Shown piece after piece: positions 35,690-44,026 of a stretch of 46,499 nucleotides of DNA (position 1 is its first letter; each line of letters starts with the position of its first letter). The notes beneath the pieces are model-generated. The model searched no databases. It saw only the letters and a program-made list of their open reading frames with translations, and was not told where the DNA came from. This DNA comes from Sedimentisphaerales bacterium (GTDB lineage Bacteria > Planctomycetota > Phycisphaerae > Sedimentisphaerales > Anaerohalosphaeraceae): NCBI GenBank assembly GCA_016926155.1, contig JAFGPC010000088.1, positions 1 through 46,499 of the forward strand. Direction: 5' to 3'. Position numbers and translations under genes: made by a program.

Positions 35690-37111
35690 TTGTCGTTCTA
35701 TAGCGTCTTGTATATAGCCGAATGGATTGCCCGAATTGCCATGCTTTTCGTCGTGGTCCGAAAGCGGCAACCCGCCGCCGCTCTGGCATGGCTTGCTATC
35801 ATCTTTTTTCAACCCTGGATCGGGATCTTTCTCTATTTAATCATTGGACGTCATCGTCTTCCGCGTCGAAGAGCCCGGCAGCATGGGCAGTTGTTAAAGC
35901 GTTTGAAGCACCTGAAGCATCAATTGGATCAACACCCGAATATCGCCCACCCAGAACTGGGACCCCAGTGCAAAGGGGCGATTACTTTAGCCGAACGGTT
36001 TGGGCTTATGCCGATTTTGAACGGGAATGAAGTGGAATGGATTTCGGACTCGGAGCAGGGTATTCATAGGATGATCGAGGACATCGCACAGGCCCGGGAA
36101 CATGTCCACATGTTATTTTTCATTTTCCGAAACGACGAGACCGGAAAGCGGGTTGCGGATTCACTTAAAATGGCCGCTCAGCGAGGAGTGAAATGTCGAT
36201 TGCTTGTTGATAGTGTCGGTTCATGGCGGATGTTGCACTCATTACGCCATGATTTACAATTGGCCGGGATCGAAGTAGTTGACGCTTTGCCCGTAGGTTT
36301 TCTTCGACGGCAGGCATCAAGGATTGACCTGCGGAACCATCGAAAAATCGTCATTATCGACGGGCGGATTGGGTATACCGGCTCGCAGAATATTGCCGAT
36401 GCGGATTACGGGCATAAAACCCTGGTATGGCGCGACCTGACTGTTCGCCTGAAAGGCCCTATCGTGCAGGAGCTCCAGATGGTTTTTCTGGAGGATTGGA
36501 ATTTCCGAACCGAACAATTACTCCAGGGAGAAGGTATTTTCCCCCCACCCCAGTCCCGTGGAACAATCCCCTGTCAAACTCTTCCCAGCGGTCCCAATTA
36601 TCCGGTGGAGAACTACCAGCGATGGGTTGTTGCCGCCATGCATTCGGCTCGGGATCGTGTCTATCTGACAACACCGTATTTTATCCCGGATGCCCCGCTT
36701 CTGGAAGCAATGCAGGTAATTGCACAAAGAGGCGTGGCTGTTCATCTGGTCGTACCGGGCAAGACGGATCATCCGATAGTAGACATGGCGGGTCGAGCGT
36801 ACTTTTCCGATCTTTTGGAGGCGGGAGTGCGAATCTTCATCTATAATGCCGGGCTTCTTCACGCCAAAACATTAAGCATTGATGATTCTATTGCATTCAT
36901 TGGTTCGAGCAATTTTGATATCCGGTCCTTTGCGTTGAATTTTGAGATCAATCTGCTGTTGTATGGTTCTGAAGTCACACAGGACCTTCGTCGATGTCAA
37001 TTGGAATACCTGCACAAAAGTCGTCGTCTGGATCCGGCTTATTGGAAAAGTCAGAATGCGCTAAAGAATACGATATACAACGTCGCCAAGCTATTTAGTC
37101 CATTGCTATAG
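35690..37111 (+). CDS. cls: Cardiolipin synthase, phospholipase D superfamily
   Basis: 473 residues. The start is TTG 35690, supported by GGGAGGA six bases upstream; no ATG fits. Two N-terminal membrane helices (LYIAEWIARIAMLFVVV and ALAWLAIIFFQPWIGIFLYLIIG) match bacterial Cls. Two HKD catalytic motifs follow: HRKIVIIDGRIGYTGSQN and HAKTLSIDDSIAFIGSSN. It condenses two phosphatidylglycerols, or PG with another lipid, to cardiolipin at the membrane. Length is usual (~480). It converges on the response-regulator gene; no terminator hairpin was seen in the 80 bases between. Confidence 0.92.
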   Translation: MSFYSVLYIAEWIARIAMLFVVVRKRQPAAALAWLAIIFFQPWIGIFLYLIIGRHRLPRRRARQHGQLLKRLKHLKHQLDQHPNIAHPELGPQCKGAITLAERFGLMPILNGNEVEWISDSEQGIHRMIEDIAQAREHVHMLFFIFRNDETGKRVADSLKMAAQRGVKCRLLVDSVGSWRMLHSLRHDLQLAGIEVVDALPVGFLRRQASRIDLRNHRKIVIIDGRIGYTGSQNIADADYGHKTLVWRDLTVRLKGPIVQELQMVFLEDWNFRTEQLLQGEGIFPPPQSRGTIPCQTLPSGPNYPVENYQRWVVAAMHSARDRVYLTTPYFIPDAPLLEAMQVIAQRGVAVHLVVPGKTDHPIVDMAGRAYFSDLLEAGVRIFIYNAGLLHAKTLSIDDSIAFIGSSNFDIRSFALNFEINLLLYGSEVTQDLRRCQLEYLHKSRRLDPAYWKSQNALKNTIYNVAKLFSPLL

Positions 37112-37191
37112 ACAACACGACTGACCGTCATTTCTTCGCAAGTTAAAGCACTGTCTTGAAATCCGAACAATCCTCATACATTCCACAGCCT

Positions 37192-37878
37192 TCATAGATT
37201 GATTCGATACCCCAGACCATGGATGGTTTTAACGACCCGGCGGCCCAGAGGCCCCAATTTTTTACGGAGTGCGGCGACATGTACATCAATAATCCTCTCC
37301 TTCTGACCGGTCGCTGTTTCTCCCAAAGCGTCTTTCAGGTCTTTACGTGATAGAATCTTTCCTCCCGCCTTAATCAGTGCAACCAGGATATTGTATTCTC
37401 CCCCGGTCAGGTCTATATTCCGTCCTTCCACCGTTACTCGCCTCGAAGTCTTATGCACACGCACGGCCCCTGCGGTCATTATATTACTAACATCATCCTG
37501 AGCCAGTTTGCTTCGTCGAAGAACCGCCTCGATTCTCGCTGCCAGCACCTGTGTACTAAATGGCTTGGTCACATAATCATCCGCCCCAACGCGCAGTCCG
37601 ACTACCATATCCGTTTCTGTGTCCTTTGCCGTCAGCAAAATAATAGGAATGCCCGCCATTTCAGGAGTATGTTTGATTTGACCGGTCAACTCCAGTCCGC
37701 TGCTGTCCTCCAGCATGATATCGAGCAGGATCAGGTCCGGCCGGCTTTGACGAATCATTTCCATTGCCGCTGTTCCACTGGCCGCCGTCACAACCTCGTA
37801 TCCCTCGGTTGTCAGACTCATTTCCAGCAGTTCCAACAGATCCGGCTCATCATCCACAACCAGAATCTTCTCTTGCAT
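37192..37878 (-). CDS. OmpR/PhoB-family response regulator (orphan)
   Basis: 228 residues. Receiver domain: ILVVDDEPDLLELLEMSL (acidic pocket), phospho-acceptor Asp in LILLDIMLEDSSG (about residue 53), switch residues in ILLTAKD and the Lys in VTKPF. The C-terminal winged helix (RVHKTSRRVTVEGRNIDLTGGEYNILVALIKAGGKILSRKDLKDAL...IDVHVAALRKKLG...VKTIHGLGYRI) binds DNA. No histidine kinase gene is adjacent, so its partner must lie elsewhere. It follows the CapD-like gene by 142 bases on the same strand and could be co-transcribed. Regulon unknown; similarity to PhoB-like proteins is general. Confidence 0.93.
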   Translation of the reverse strand: MQEKILVVDDEPDLLELLEMSLTTEGYEVVTAASGTAAMEMIRQSRPDLILLDIMLEDSSGLELTGQIKHTPEMAGIPIILLTAKDTETDMVVGLRVGADDYVTKPFSTQVLAARIEAVLRRSKLAQDDVSNIMTAGAVRVHKTSRRVTVEGRNIDLTGGEYNILVALIKAGGKILSRKDLKDALGETATGQKERIIDVHVAALRKKLGPLGRRVVKTIHGLGYRINL

Positions 37879-38020
37879 GACAGTATCCTAACAACGCCAA
37901 CATCCGGCAGCAAGAGATTAACTACAAAAACTTAACAATACCTTGATATAACCTCAATGGATTTATTCCACCACTGGCCGATTGCCTTGATGTCAGTTTA
38001 TAAGGTATTCGTATCTGTCG

Positions 38021-40402
38021 TCATTTGGCGGTGCCGGTATCCTCGTAGCCAAGGTACTCAGGCACCAGACGTTTGATCCCGGCAATGATGGCCTGGTAAT
38101 CCTGCGAAGTTGAGATGGTTACCAGATGGTCAATTTCTGATCGTAGTGTGTGTCTGTCTTTGGGTATATTCTTCCAAATGCCGATCTTCGGATGTCGAGT
38201 GGGCACCATATCTTCGCCTTCGATAGAAAGCTCTTCAAAGAGTTTTTCCCCCGGTCTCATACCGGTATAGACGATCTCGATATCTTCGTGCGGCCGAAAA
38301 CCACTGAGCGTAATTAATTCCCGCGCCAGATTCACGATAGGAACCGGTTCCCCCATATCAAGCACAAATATTTCTCCGCCATTGCCCATCGTGGCGGCCT
38401 GCAGGACTAGCTGGCTGGCTTCAGGAATCGTCATAAAGTACCGTTTCATTTCCGGATGTGTAACGGTAATAGGACCTCCGGCAGCAATCTGTTTTTTGAA
38501 GATCGGCACCACTGAACCATTGGATCCCAGCACATTGCCAAAGCGTACAGTTACAAAGTGCGTCTTACTGGTGTTGTTCAGATCCTGAATGTACATCTCA
38601 GCAATCCGTTTGGAAGAACCCATAATGCTGGTGGGATTGACGGCTTTGTCGGTGCTGATCATAACGAAATTTTCCACGGCATACCGGTCGGCCGTTTCGG
38701 CGATGATCTTTGTGCCGTAAATATTATTCTTGATCGCCTCGCCAGGATTGATTTCCATTAAAGGCACATGTTTATGGGCGGCGGCATGGATGACGACATG
38801 GATTTTATATTGTTCAAAAAGCTGTTCCATCCGATCCTTATCCGTTATATTTCGCACAATCGCCTCAACGGGAACCTCCGGATAGGATTGGCGCAACTCA
38901 CGTTCTATCTCGAATAGCGGATTTTCCGCTTGCTCCACTAACAATAATTGCTGTGGTTTGAACTGGCAAACCTGTCGACACATCTCCGAACCGATCGATC
39001 CGCCGGCTCCGGTCACCAGGATCGTCTTGTCTCTTAAAAATTTTTCTATTTTATCCAGATCGAGTTCGACCACATCTCGTCCAAGCAGATCATTGATGTC
39101 TACATCGCGAATCTGTGAGACACGTAACTTTCCCGTTGCAATGTCGGTAATGGAAGGAACGGTCTGAAACCGCAGTTTGGTACCCTGACAAATTTGAACG
39201 ACATGGCGCAGTTGTTTGCGGCTGGCGCTGGGCATGGCGATGGCGATTTCGTCTATATTATGCTTTTTGCATAAATAGGGAAGATCCTGTACCTTCCCGA
39301 GAACCGTCACCCCGTGAATGTTCATTCCCTGTTTGGCGGGATCGTCGTCGATAAAACCAACCACATTAAAACGGTTGACTTTGTCCCGCATGATTTCACG
39401 CAACAGGCCTTCGCCCGCATTGCCGGCGCCAATGATCAACAATCGCTTGAGAATCTCGGTCGAACTGGTGAAGAATTCTTCGTGATACATCCGAATCAAC
39501 ATCCGGATACCGGCAAGAATCATTATCGTGCAGACCAGATCCAGCATGATTACGCCTTCGATGGCTCGCTGACGACTCTTAATGGCGAGAAAAGCCCTTT
39601 CACGAACATCGACCTCATCGGGGGGGGCCTGTTCGGCTTGTCTGGAAAACCAAAGAATGCGGTTCACATTCAAAATATCCATCAGACCCTGAAGGTTGGC
39701 CCGCTCCTCACGTAGTTTCTTTAATTCCGCTTGTAACAATTCGGCGCCGGGGGAATCATTGGTTTGAAGGAGTGCTTCATTCAGAAGTTCCAGCCGTTTC
39801 GTCATTTCCTTGTATGACAACTTGGATTGGGATCTTTCATTCGACGATTCAGGATTGTTTTGCCACTCCGTAAGTTGCGCCTCTAGAGCCTGAGCCTGAT
39901 TCTTGAGTTTCTGACGAAACTCCTCATTTCCTACACTTCGAAGCACCTCCTGGTAAATAATCACCTTATCATCCAAATCAGCCAGGTGCTTCTCCACTTC
40001 AGGACCACGGAAGGTATTATAGAGGTCAGGAACACCTAAACTGTAACCATACCACAAAACGATCAGGACAATGGCTCCGGCAACAGACGCTTTGGTTATC
40101 TCGATCAGATCGGAAATACCGACATATCTCCACCAGCCACGGAATTGTCGGAACCAGCCGAAAATACCCAGCTTGATTGGAATCGCGATCATTAGAAAAA
40201 TCGGAAATGGATATACAAACCAGCGCCGCAGCAGTTCCATGTGGACCAGCCGGAAGGCAAAAAACATGGAAACTATAAAAACAAAACTATGCGCCAGAAT
40301 GATGACCGGACGTCGGTATCGTAAAAGCCATTCGACGAACAACCCTCCTTGGCGGTATCGCACCTCTTGGGTATCATTTTTATTTGTTTTTTTGTCTGTC
40401 AT
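38021..40402 (-). CDS. CapD/FlaA1-type membrane nucleotide-sugar dehydratase with coiled-coil insert
   Basis: 793 residues, well above the usual 600-650. Residues ~25-125 hold four membrane helices. Residues ~130-275 are an extra charged helical segment (ADLDDKVIIYQEVLRSVGNEEFRQKL, AELKKLREERANLQGLMDIL) predicted as coiled coil, then a fifth helix. A CoA-binding-like Rossmann domain (RLLIIGAGNAGEGLLREI) and the SDR catalytic domain (ILVTGAGGSIGSEMCRQV, MISTDKAVNPTSIMGSSKR) follow; the Met-x3-Lys arrangement is as in WbpM/PglF-type 4,6-dehydratases that lack the usual Tyr. Likely it converts UDP-GlcNAc to a 4-keto-6-deoxy sugar for surface glycan or glycoprotein synthesis. It begins 23 bases after the membrane-protein gene. 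Confidence 0.9.
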   Translation of the reverse strand: MTDKKTNKNDTQEVRYRQGGLFVEWLLRYRRPVIILAHSFVFIVSMFFAFRLVHMELLRRWFVYPFPIFLMIAIPIKLGIFGWFRQFRGWWRYVGISDLIEITKASVAGAIVLIVLWYGYSLGVPDLYNTFRGPEVEKHLADLDDKVIIYQEVLRSVGNEEFRQKLKNQAQALEAQLTEWQNNPESSNERSQSKLSYKEMTKRLELLNEALLQTNDSPGAELLQAELKKLREERANLQGLMDILNVNRILWFSRQAEQAPPDEVDVRERAFLAIKSRQRAIEGVIMLDLVCTIMILAGIRMLIRMYHEEFFTSSTEILKRLLIIGAGNAGEGLLREIMRDKVNRFNVVGFIDDDPAKQGMNIHGVTVLGKVQDLPYLCKKHNIDEIAIAMPSASRKQLRHVVQICQGTKLRFQTVPSITDIATGKLRVSQIRDVDINDLLGRDVVELDLDKIEKFLRDKTILVTGAGGSIGSEMCRQVCQFKPQQLLLVEQAENPLFEIERELRQSYPEVPVEAIVRNITDKDRMEQLFEQYKIHVVIHAAAHKHVPLMEINPGEAIKNNIYGTKIIAETADRYAVENFVMISTDKAVNPTSIMGSSKRIAEMYIQDLNNTSKTHFVTVRFGNVLGSNGSVVPIFKKQIAAGGPITVTHPEMKRYFMTIPEASQLVLQAATMGNGGEIFVLDMGEPVPIVNLARELITLSGFRPHEDIEIVYTGMRPGEKLFEELSIEGEDMVPTRHPKIGIWKNIPKDRHTLRSEIDHLVTISTSQDYQAIIAGIKRLVPEYLGYEDTGTAK

Positions 40403-40425
40403 ATAACAACACCTGTCTTTTCTTA

Positions 40426-41796
40426 CTACAGGGTCTCGGCAGTGTCATCCTTTGGCGCGTCGACCGAATCAAACACTCCTTCCAGCTTGATATAGACATG
40501 ATCCAGACCCGTCCCGTCGATCTTTCGCCGCATGAGGGAATAGATCACAGTACTCGCACTAAAATAAAAACTGATTACAAAAGAAGCAAGCAATCCAATT
40601 ACAAACAATACTGTGATCCGCACCACAACCGCGGATACCATTTCGGTCCAGCCTATGGGGGCCGGACCGCTGCTCAGAAAATTGTAGAAGGAAGGCTGCG
40701 GCCAGATCCGATTCAACTTACTTAAGGATTGGGGTTCACCAACTACCCCTAAATAGACCATTCCATACGTAATAATCAGCAGAAGGTACAATAGAAATCG
40801 AGCCACAAGGTACGATATTGTACCACACAATCCGGCAATTAAGGTATAAAACAACATCCACCAGGGCTGTGAAAATACATATCGAAGAGATCGGCTAACA
40901 GCATCAAATCCATCCGATCCTTCACAGGCGATGACCGGCAACATCAAACTGCCGCCGGCCGTCGTGCCGACCAACATCAAAACACACAGTACCCCAAAAA
41001 ATAAAGCCAAACCCAAGCCCAGGCCCAGCAGCAATTCGCCGGCTTTGGGAATGTTTAATAACAACCCCAGAAGATAAATCATGAAGGCAAAAAATAACAA
41101 TGTCAATGCCGACAGAACCGGGCCGGAAATCAGACTGCCAAATCGACAGCCGCTGAAATCAAGGACCTCAATCAGACCGGGCTTTTCATGACGCGAATGT
41201 TGCAAAGCCACACTTCGACAAATGGCTCCTCCAAGAAAACAAAACGTAACGGCCCATATAGAGAAAAAAAACAGACTATACAGTGTGTGGAATCGGATCG
41301 CCCAGAATATCGCGAGAATGCACATCCACAGATTACCCCAAACATTGGATAGACGGGTAAGGATACCTCCTCGCCCAGGCGCCAGCAGAGAAAAGGTCGC
41401 CTCATTAAACCGCGCGGCCCCAAACGCCCAAAGAGTCGTAAAGACTCCCTGTCGGCTTACATGTTCGGATTCGTCTCTTCGGCTGTCTATAAAATATCGG
41501 AGTAAACGACGATCTGCAACAAACGCATCCAGTTCCGTATGATGCTCGGTCCCGTTAAAATCAGACAATTGAAGTTTGGCAGGATATCGGGTATCAATAA
41601 CAACGCTTTGTGAAACCAGATCCAACAACGTCCCCGTCAATGAAACAATTAAGACCGCCGTAAGTGACAAAAGCAATCGGCTGGGGGCCGCGGCCAGACG
41701 ACAGGTGCGCAACAGCCGTGCGAAGGCCATATTGTCCCAAAGCGTCTGGATTTGTTCTTCCAGGGTCATTCTGTTTCTATCCGACAAACTATGCAT
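40426..41796 (-). CDS. Multi-pass membrane protein of unknown function
   Basis: 456 residues from ATG 41796 or 447 from ATG 41769 (GGATAG upstream of the latter; neither site is strong). About six or seven membrane helices: LLLSLTAVLIVSLTGTLLDLV, WMCILAIFWAIRFHTLYSLFFF, LSALTLLFFAFMIYLLGLLL, LGLGLALFFGVLCVLMLVG, YLVARFLLYLLLIITYGMVYLG and VVRITVLFVIGLLASFVISFYFSAS. An extracytoplasmic loop of about 80 residues follows helix one. The C-terminal ~35 residues are soluble (YSLMRRKIDGTGLDHVYIKLEG). I recognise no named family. It is probably in an operon with the CapD-like gene 23 bases downstream, hinting at an envelope or glycan role, but that is inference only. Confidence 0.75.
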   Translation of the reverse strand: MHSLSDRNRMTLEEQIQTLWDNMAFARLLRTCRLAAAPSRLLLSLTAVLIVSLTGTLLDLVSQSVVIDTRYPAKLQLSDFNGTEHHTELDAFVADRRLLRYFIDSRRDESEHVSRQGVFTTLWAFGAARFNEATFSLLAPGRGGILTRLSNVWGNLWMCILAIFWAIRFHTLYSLFFFSIWAVTFCFLGGAICRSVALQHSRHEKPGLIEVLDFSGCRFGSLISGPVLSALTLLFFAFMIYLLGLLLNIPKAGELLLGLGLGLALFFGVLCVLMLVGTTAGGSLMLPVIACEGSDGFDAVSRSLRYVFSQPWWMLFYTLIAGLCGTISYLVARFLLYLLLIITYGMVYLGVVGEPQSLSKLNRIWPQPSFYNFLSSGPAPIGWTEMVSAVVVRITVLFVIGLLASFVISFYFSASTVIYSLMRRKIDGTGLDHVYIKLEGVFDSVDAPKDDTAETL

Positions 41797-41810
41797 TTGG
41801 CATATGCCAA
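41797..41810. repeat. 14-bp perfect palindrome at the membrane-protein start
   Basis: TTGGCATATGCCAA is a perfect inverted repeat directly abutting ATG 41796. If translation starts at 41796 it covers the ribosome site; if at 41769 it lies in the leader or promoter. It may be an operator or a chance palindrome. Confidence 0.35.
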
Positions 41811-41867
41811 GCCGAATATATTATCGGCCAATGAGGAAAGACCTTCCAGCAAAAACACCGGCGGCTT

Positions 41868-42092
41868 TTATTGTATGAAGGTATTTTCTGACTGTCCCGA
41901 GATTGTCGGATCCGATGGCGTTGAGAGGATCCGATAATCACTATCCAGCCAGGCATTTAAATCAACCAAACGACAACGTTGTGAACAAAAAGGGAAAAAT
42001 CCGCCCTGATCTTCCGGAGAGAGGGAATCAGGGGAATCGACCGACCGATTAACGTCCTTACCGCATATCGGACATTTTTCTTTATTGTGCAT
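41868..42092 (-). CDS. yacG: YacG-type zinc-finger protein (DNA gyrase inhibitor family)
   Basis: 74 residues from ATG 42092, with GAGAAAG close upstream; the frame is open to 42128, but the extension resembles leader sequence. The conserved zinc site is complete: CPICGKDV and FCSQRCRLVDLNAWLDSDYRI, i.e. CxxC then CxxxC followed by the family's RLxDLxxWL. In E. coli YacG binds gyrase B and inhibits it; whether this role extends to planctomycetes is not known. In many bacteria yacG adjoins coaE, but here the two are 17 kb apart. It follows the DksA-like gene on the same strand, with a terminator between. Confidence 0.85.
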   Translation of the reverse strand: MHNKEKCPICGKDVNRSVDSPDSLSPEDQGGFFPFCSQRCRLVDLNAWLDSDYRILSTPSDPTISGQSENTFIQ

Positions 42093-42129
42093 ATCTTTCT
42101 CTGTCACTGACGTCAAAAGAAATATCATT

Positions 42130-42161
42130 AAAAAAAGCCCGTCTTCATAGAAAGGCCGGGC
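42130..42161 (-). terminator. Intrinsic terminator after the DksA-like gene
   Basis: Stem GCCCG/CGGGC (42137-42141 with 42157-42161), extended by further pairs after one mismatch, followed on the minus strand by seven T residues (42136-42130). It sits 24 bases after the DksA-like stop and before yacG. Confidence 0.65.
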
Positions 42162-42184
42162 CGGATATTCCTATCATATTGTGA

Positions 42185-43042
42185 TTAATCACTTTCGTCG
42201 TCATCGTCTATAAAGTCAAATCCGTCATCCTCCTCTTCAACTGGTTCCTCTTCTTCCTCCTCCTCCTCTTCTTCCTCTTCTTCTTCGTGTTCTTCCTCGT
42301 TGTCGTGTTCGGGTCCCTCTTCCTCAATATCTCCGGTATGGATAAACTCTAGATCCTCATCATACTCCTCGTCGTCTTCCTCATCGCTGTGCCATTTCAG
42401 ATAACCGGGCGCCTTTTCCCCTTCCATCACAATACCCTGTTCCACCATACGGGCATAGTCCAGACAATAACGAGCCCATGGAATCGCCTCCAGACGGGCT
42501 TTGCCGATCTGTTGTCCGGTACCTTCACAAACTCCATAGGTCCCGGCATCAATACGCTGCAAGGCAACATGGATCTCAAGGAGGATTTTCCGTTCGCTGC
42601 TCATTAAGCCCAAGGCGAATTCCTGCTCGAAATTATCGGTCCCGATATCGGCCATGTGGATCGGCATACTGGACAGATCTCCAGCCGCATCCAGACGAGA
42701 GGTTTTTAAAGCTTCGGATTCAATTGAACTGACATCCCCGATCAACTCAATGCGTTTTTCAAGCAAGAGTTGACGAAAATGTTCGATCTCTGCCGGAGTT
42801 AATGGATTGTGGACTGTTTTGCATGAACGGCGTTTAACATTGCTCTTTTGCGCCGGGTTGTGTACCGTTTTTTTTCTGGTGCTCTTCTTGTTGCTCATCT
42901 TCTTTTTTGTCCGCTTGACGGTCTTCTTGGTCTTCTTGGTTTTTTTGACCGTCGTTTTTTTAGCAGCTTTTTTGGTAGTCTTTTTAGCTGCCTTTTTTAC
43001 GGTTTTTCTCTTCTTAGTTGTTTTTTTCGTCTTTTTTGCCAC
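42185..43042 (-). CDS. DksA/TraR-like protein with histone-H1-like N-terminus and polyacidic tail
   Basis: 285 residues starting at GTG 43042 (AAAGGG 8-9 bases upstream). Residues 1-75 are Lys/Thr/Arg-rich (KKTTKKAAKKTTVKK), like histone H1 tails. Residues ~80-200 form the DksA/TraR-type region: LTPAEIEHFRQLLLEKRIELIGDV, a coiled-coil half, then IDAGTYGVCEGTGQQIGKARLEAIPWARYCLDYAR. The normal CxxC...CxxC zinc finger keeps only one Cys of each pair (CEGT, CLDY), so zinc binding is doubtful. Residues ~215-285 are almost entirely Glu/Asp. It may bind RNA polymerase or DNA through the basic arm while the acidic tail tunes binding. Strand slippage in the two repeats could vary its length. Confidence 0.88.
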   Translation of the reverse strand: MAKKTKKTTKKRKTVKKAAKKTTKKAAKKTTVKKTKKTKKTVKRTKKKMSNKKSTRKKTVHNPAQKSNVKRRSCKTVHNPLTPAEIEHFRQLLLEKRIELIGDVSSIESEALKTSRLDAAGDLSSMPIHMADIGTDNFEQEFALGLMSSERKILLEIHVALQRIDAGTYGVCEGTGQQIGKARLEAIPWARYCLDYARMVEQGIVMEGEKAPGYLKWHSDEEDDEEYDEDLEFIHTGDIEEEGPEHDNEEEHEEEEEEEEEEEEEEPVEEEDDGFDFIDDDDESD

Positions 43043-43088
43043 TACTTGTGCCCTTTTTGGTCTCTGTCATGACCCACTGGAGTTCCAG

Positions 43089-43100
43089 CACCGTACGGTG
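43089..43100. repeat. 12-bp palindrome in the leader of the DksA-like gene
   Basis: CACCGTACGGTG is a perfect inverted repeat lying about 12-23 bases after the predicted transcript start (promoter at 43119-43146) and 47 bases before GTG 43042. It could be a repressor site or a short RNA hairpin. Confidence 0.4.
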
Positions 43101-43118
43101 GTACCAATAGAATCGTGT

Positions 43119-43146
43119 AGTATACCGTTTTCGGCAAAATTGCAAA
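43119..43146 (-). promoter_or_regulatory. Promoter of the DksA-like gene
   Basis: On the minus strand TTTGCA (43146-43141), 16-bp spacer, TATACT (43124-43119, 5 of 6). The leader to GTG 43042 would be about 70 bases. A hairpin (TTTTCGGC 43128-43135 with GCCGAAAA 43147-43154) overlaps it. Confidence 0.4.
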
Positions 43147-43228
43147 GCCGAAAAAGCCCGTTTGTTAAAAAAAGTCACTGGGGCGCGAATTACACATAAG
43201 TCATTTCAATACAAAGACTTACATCGTC

Positions 43229-44026
43229 TCACCTGCCCGTATCGCAGTTCGGTCGGCCGACCGGAAGGAGGAAATTGACATCTCCAATGTGACCTTGCAG
43301 AATCTTGACGTGAAAGAAACGTTCCATGGTTGCAGCCGTCAGGATATTCCGAACAGGGCCGATTGTATATTGTCCGGGGGGGCCCAGAAGGAGCATTTCT
43401 TCGCAATACTGACCGGCCAGGTTAAGATTGTGCGTAATCGCAATAATTGTGATCCCACGCTGCTTCTGGAGGCCTTTAAGCAGGTCAAAAACAGCCACCT
43501 GGTGTCGCATGTCCAGAAAGCTGGTTGGTTCATCTAGAAGAAGGATCGGCGTGTCCTGCGCAAGGGCCCGGGCGATATAGACCCGCTGGCGCTCGCCTCC
43601 GCTGAGCTGGGTGAGTCTGCGTGAGGCGAATTGTGTGGTTTCAGTCGCTTCCATCGCCGCCTGTACGGCCTGCTGATCCGCCTCGCTCTCGAATCCCATC
43701 GGTCCAAAGTGACAGGTCCGCCCCATTATGATTGTTTCATATACCGAATAGGCAAAGCTGGGCAATACATCCTGTCGAACGACGGCAATCTTATGGGCGA
43801 GCCGGCGCGGATTGTATCGGCTCATCGGTTCCCCGTCTATGGTAATACCGCCTTTGGTCGGCTTTAACATCCCGTTCAACAACCGAAGTAGCGTGGTTTT
43901 ACCGGCCCCGTTGGGCCCGGCAATCGCAAGGAATCGGCCCGGAGCAATTCGAAATGTTATATCGCGAAGCACTTCCTGCTGCGGATACCGGAACGAGACA
44001 TTTTTGACTTCGATCATATCCATCAA
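43229..44026 (-). CDS. ABC importer ATPase, BtuD/FecE/HmuV type
   Basis: 265 residues. Walker A GPNGAGKTT, Q-loop VVRQDVLP, signature LSGGERQR, Walker B ILLLDEP and the switch His in AITHNLNLA are all intact. The subfamily (iron-siderophore, heme or cobalamin import) follows from the sequence after the Q-loop (FAYSVYETIIMGR) and from the partner permease. The gene ends with an unusual tail (LPVGRPNCDTGR). It overlaps the permease stop by four bases (ATGA), so translation is coupled. It powers uptake of a metal chelate, with cobalamin favoured by the binding protein but not proven. Confidence 0.93.
   Translation of the reverse strand: MMDMIEVKNVSFRYPQQEVLRDITFRIAPGRFLAIAGPNGAGKTTLLRLLNGMLKPTKGGITIDGEPMSRYNPRRLAHKIAVVRQDVLPSFAYSVYETIIMGRTCHFGPMGFESEADQQAVQAAMEATETTQFASRRLTQLSGGERQRVYIARALAQDTPILLLDEPTSFLDMRHQVAVFDLLKGLQKQRGITIIAITHNLNLAGQYCEEMLLLGPPGQYTIGPVRNILTAATMERFFHVKILQGHIGDVNFLLPVGRPNCDTGR

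Noticed and set aside
42230-42330. Tandem repeat or microsatellite of CTT/CTC triplets
   Set aside because: These triplets encode the Glu-rich tail of the DksA-like protein in frame; explained by coding, though slippage is possible.
43128-43154. Hairpin TTTTCGGC/GCCGAAAA as terminator of the ABC operon
   Set aside because: In the leftward direction no T run follows the stem, and the site overlaps the DksA-like promoter.
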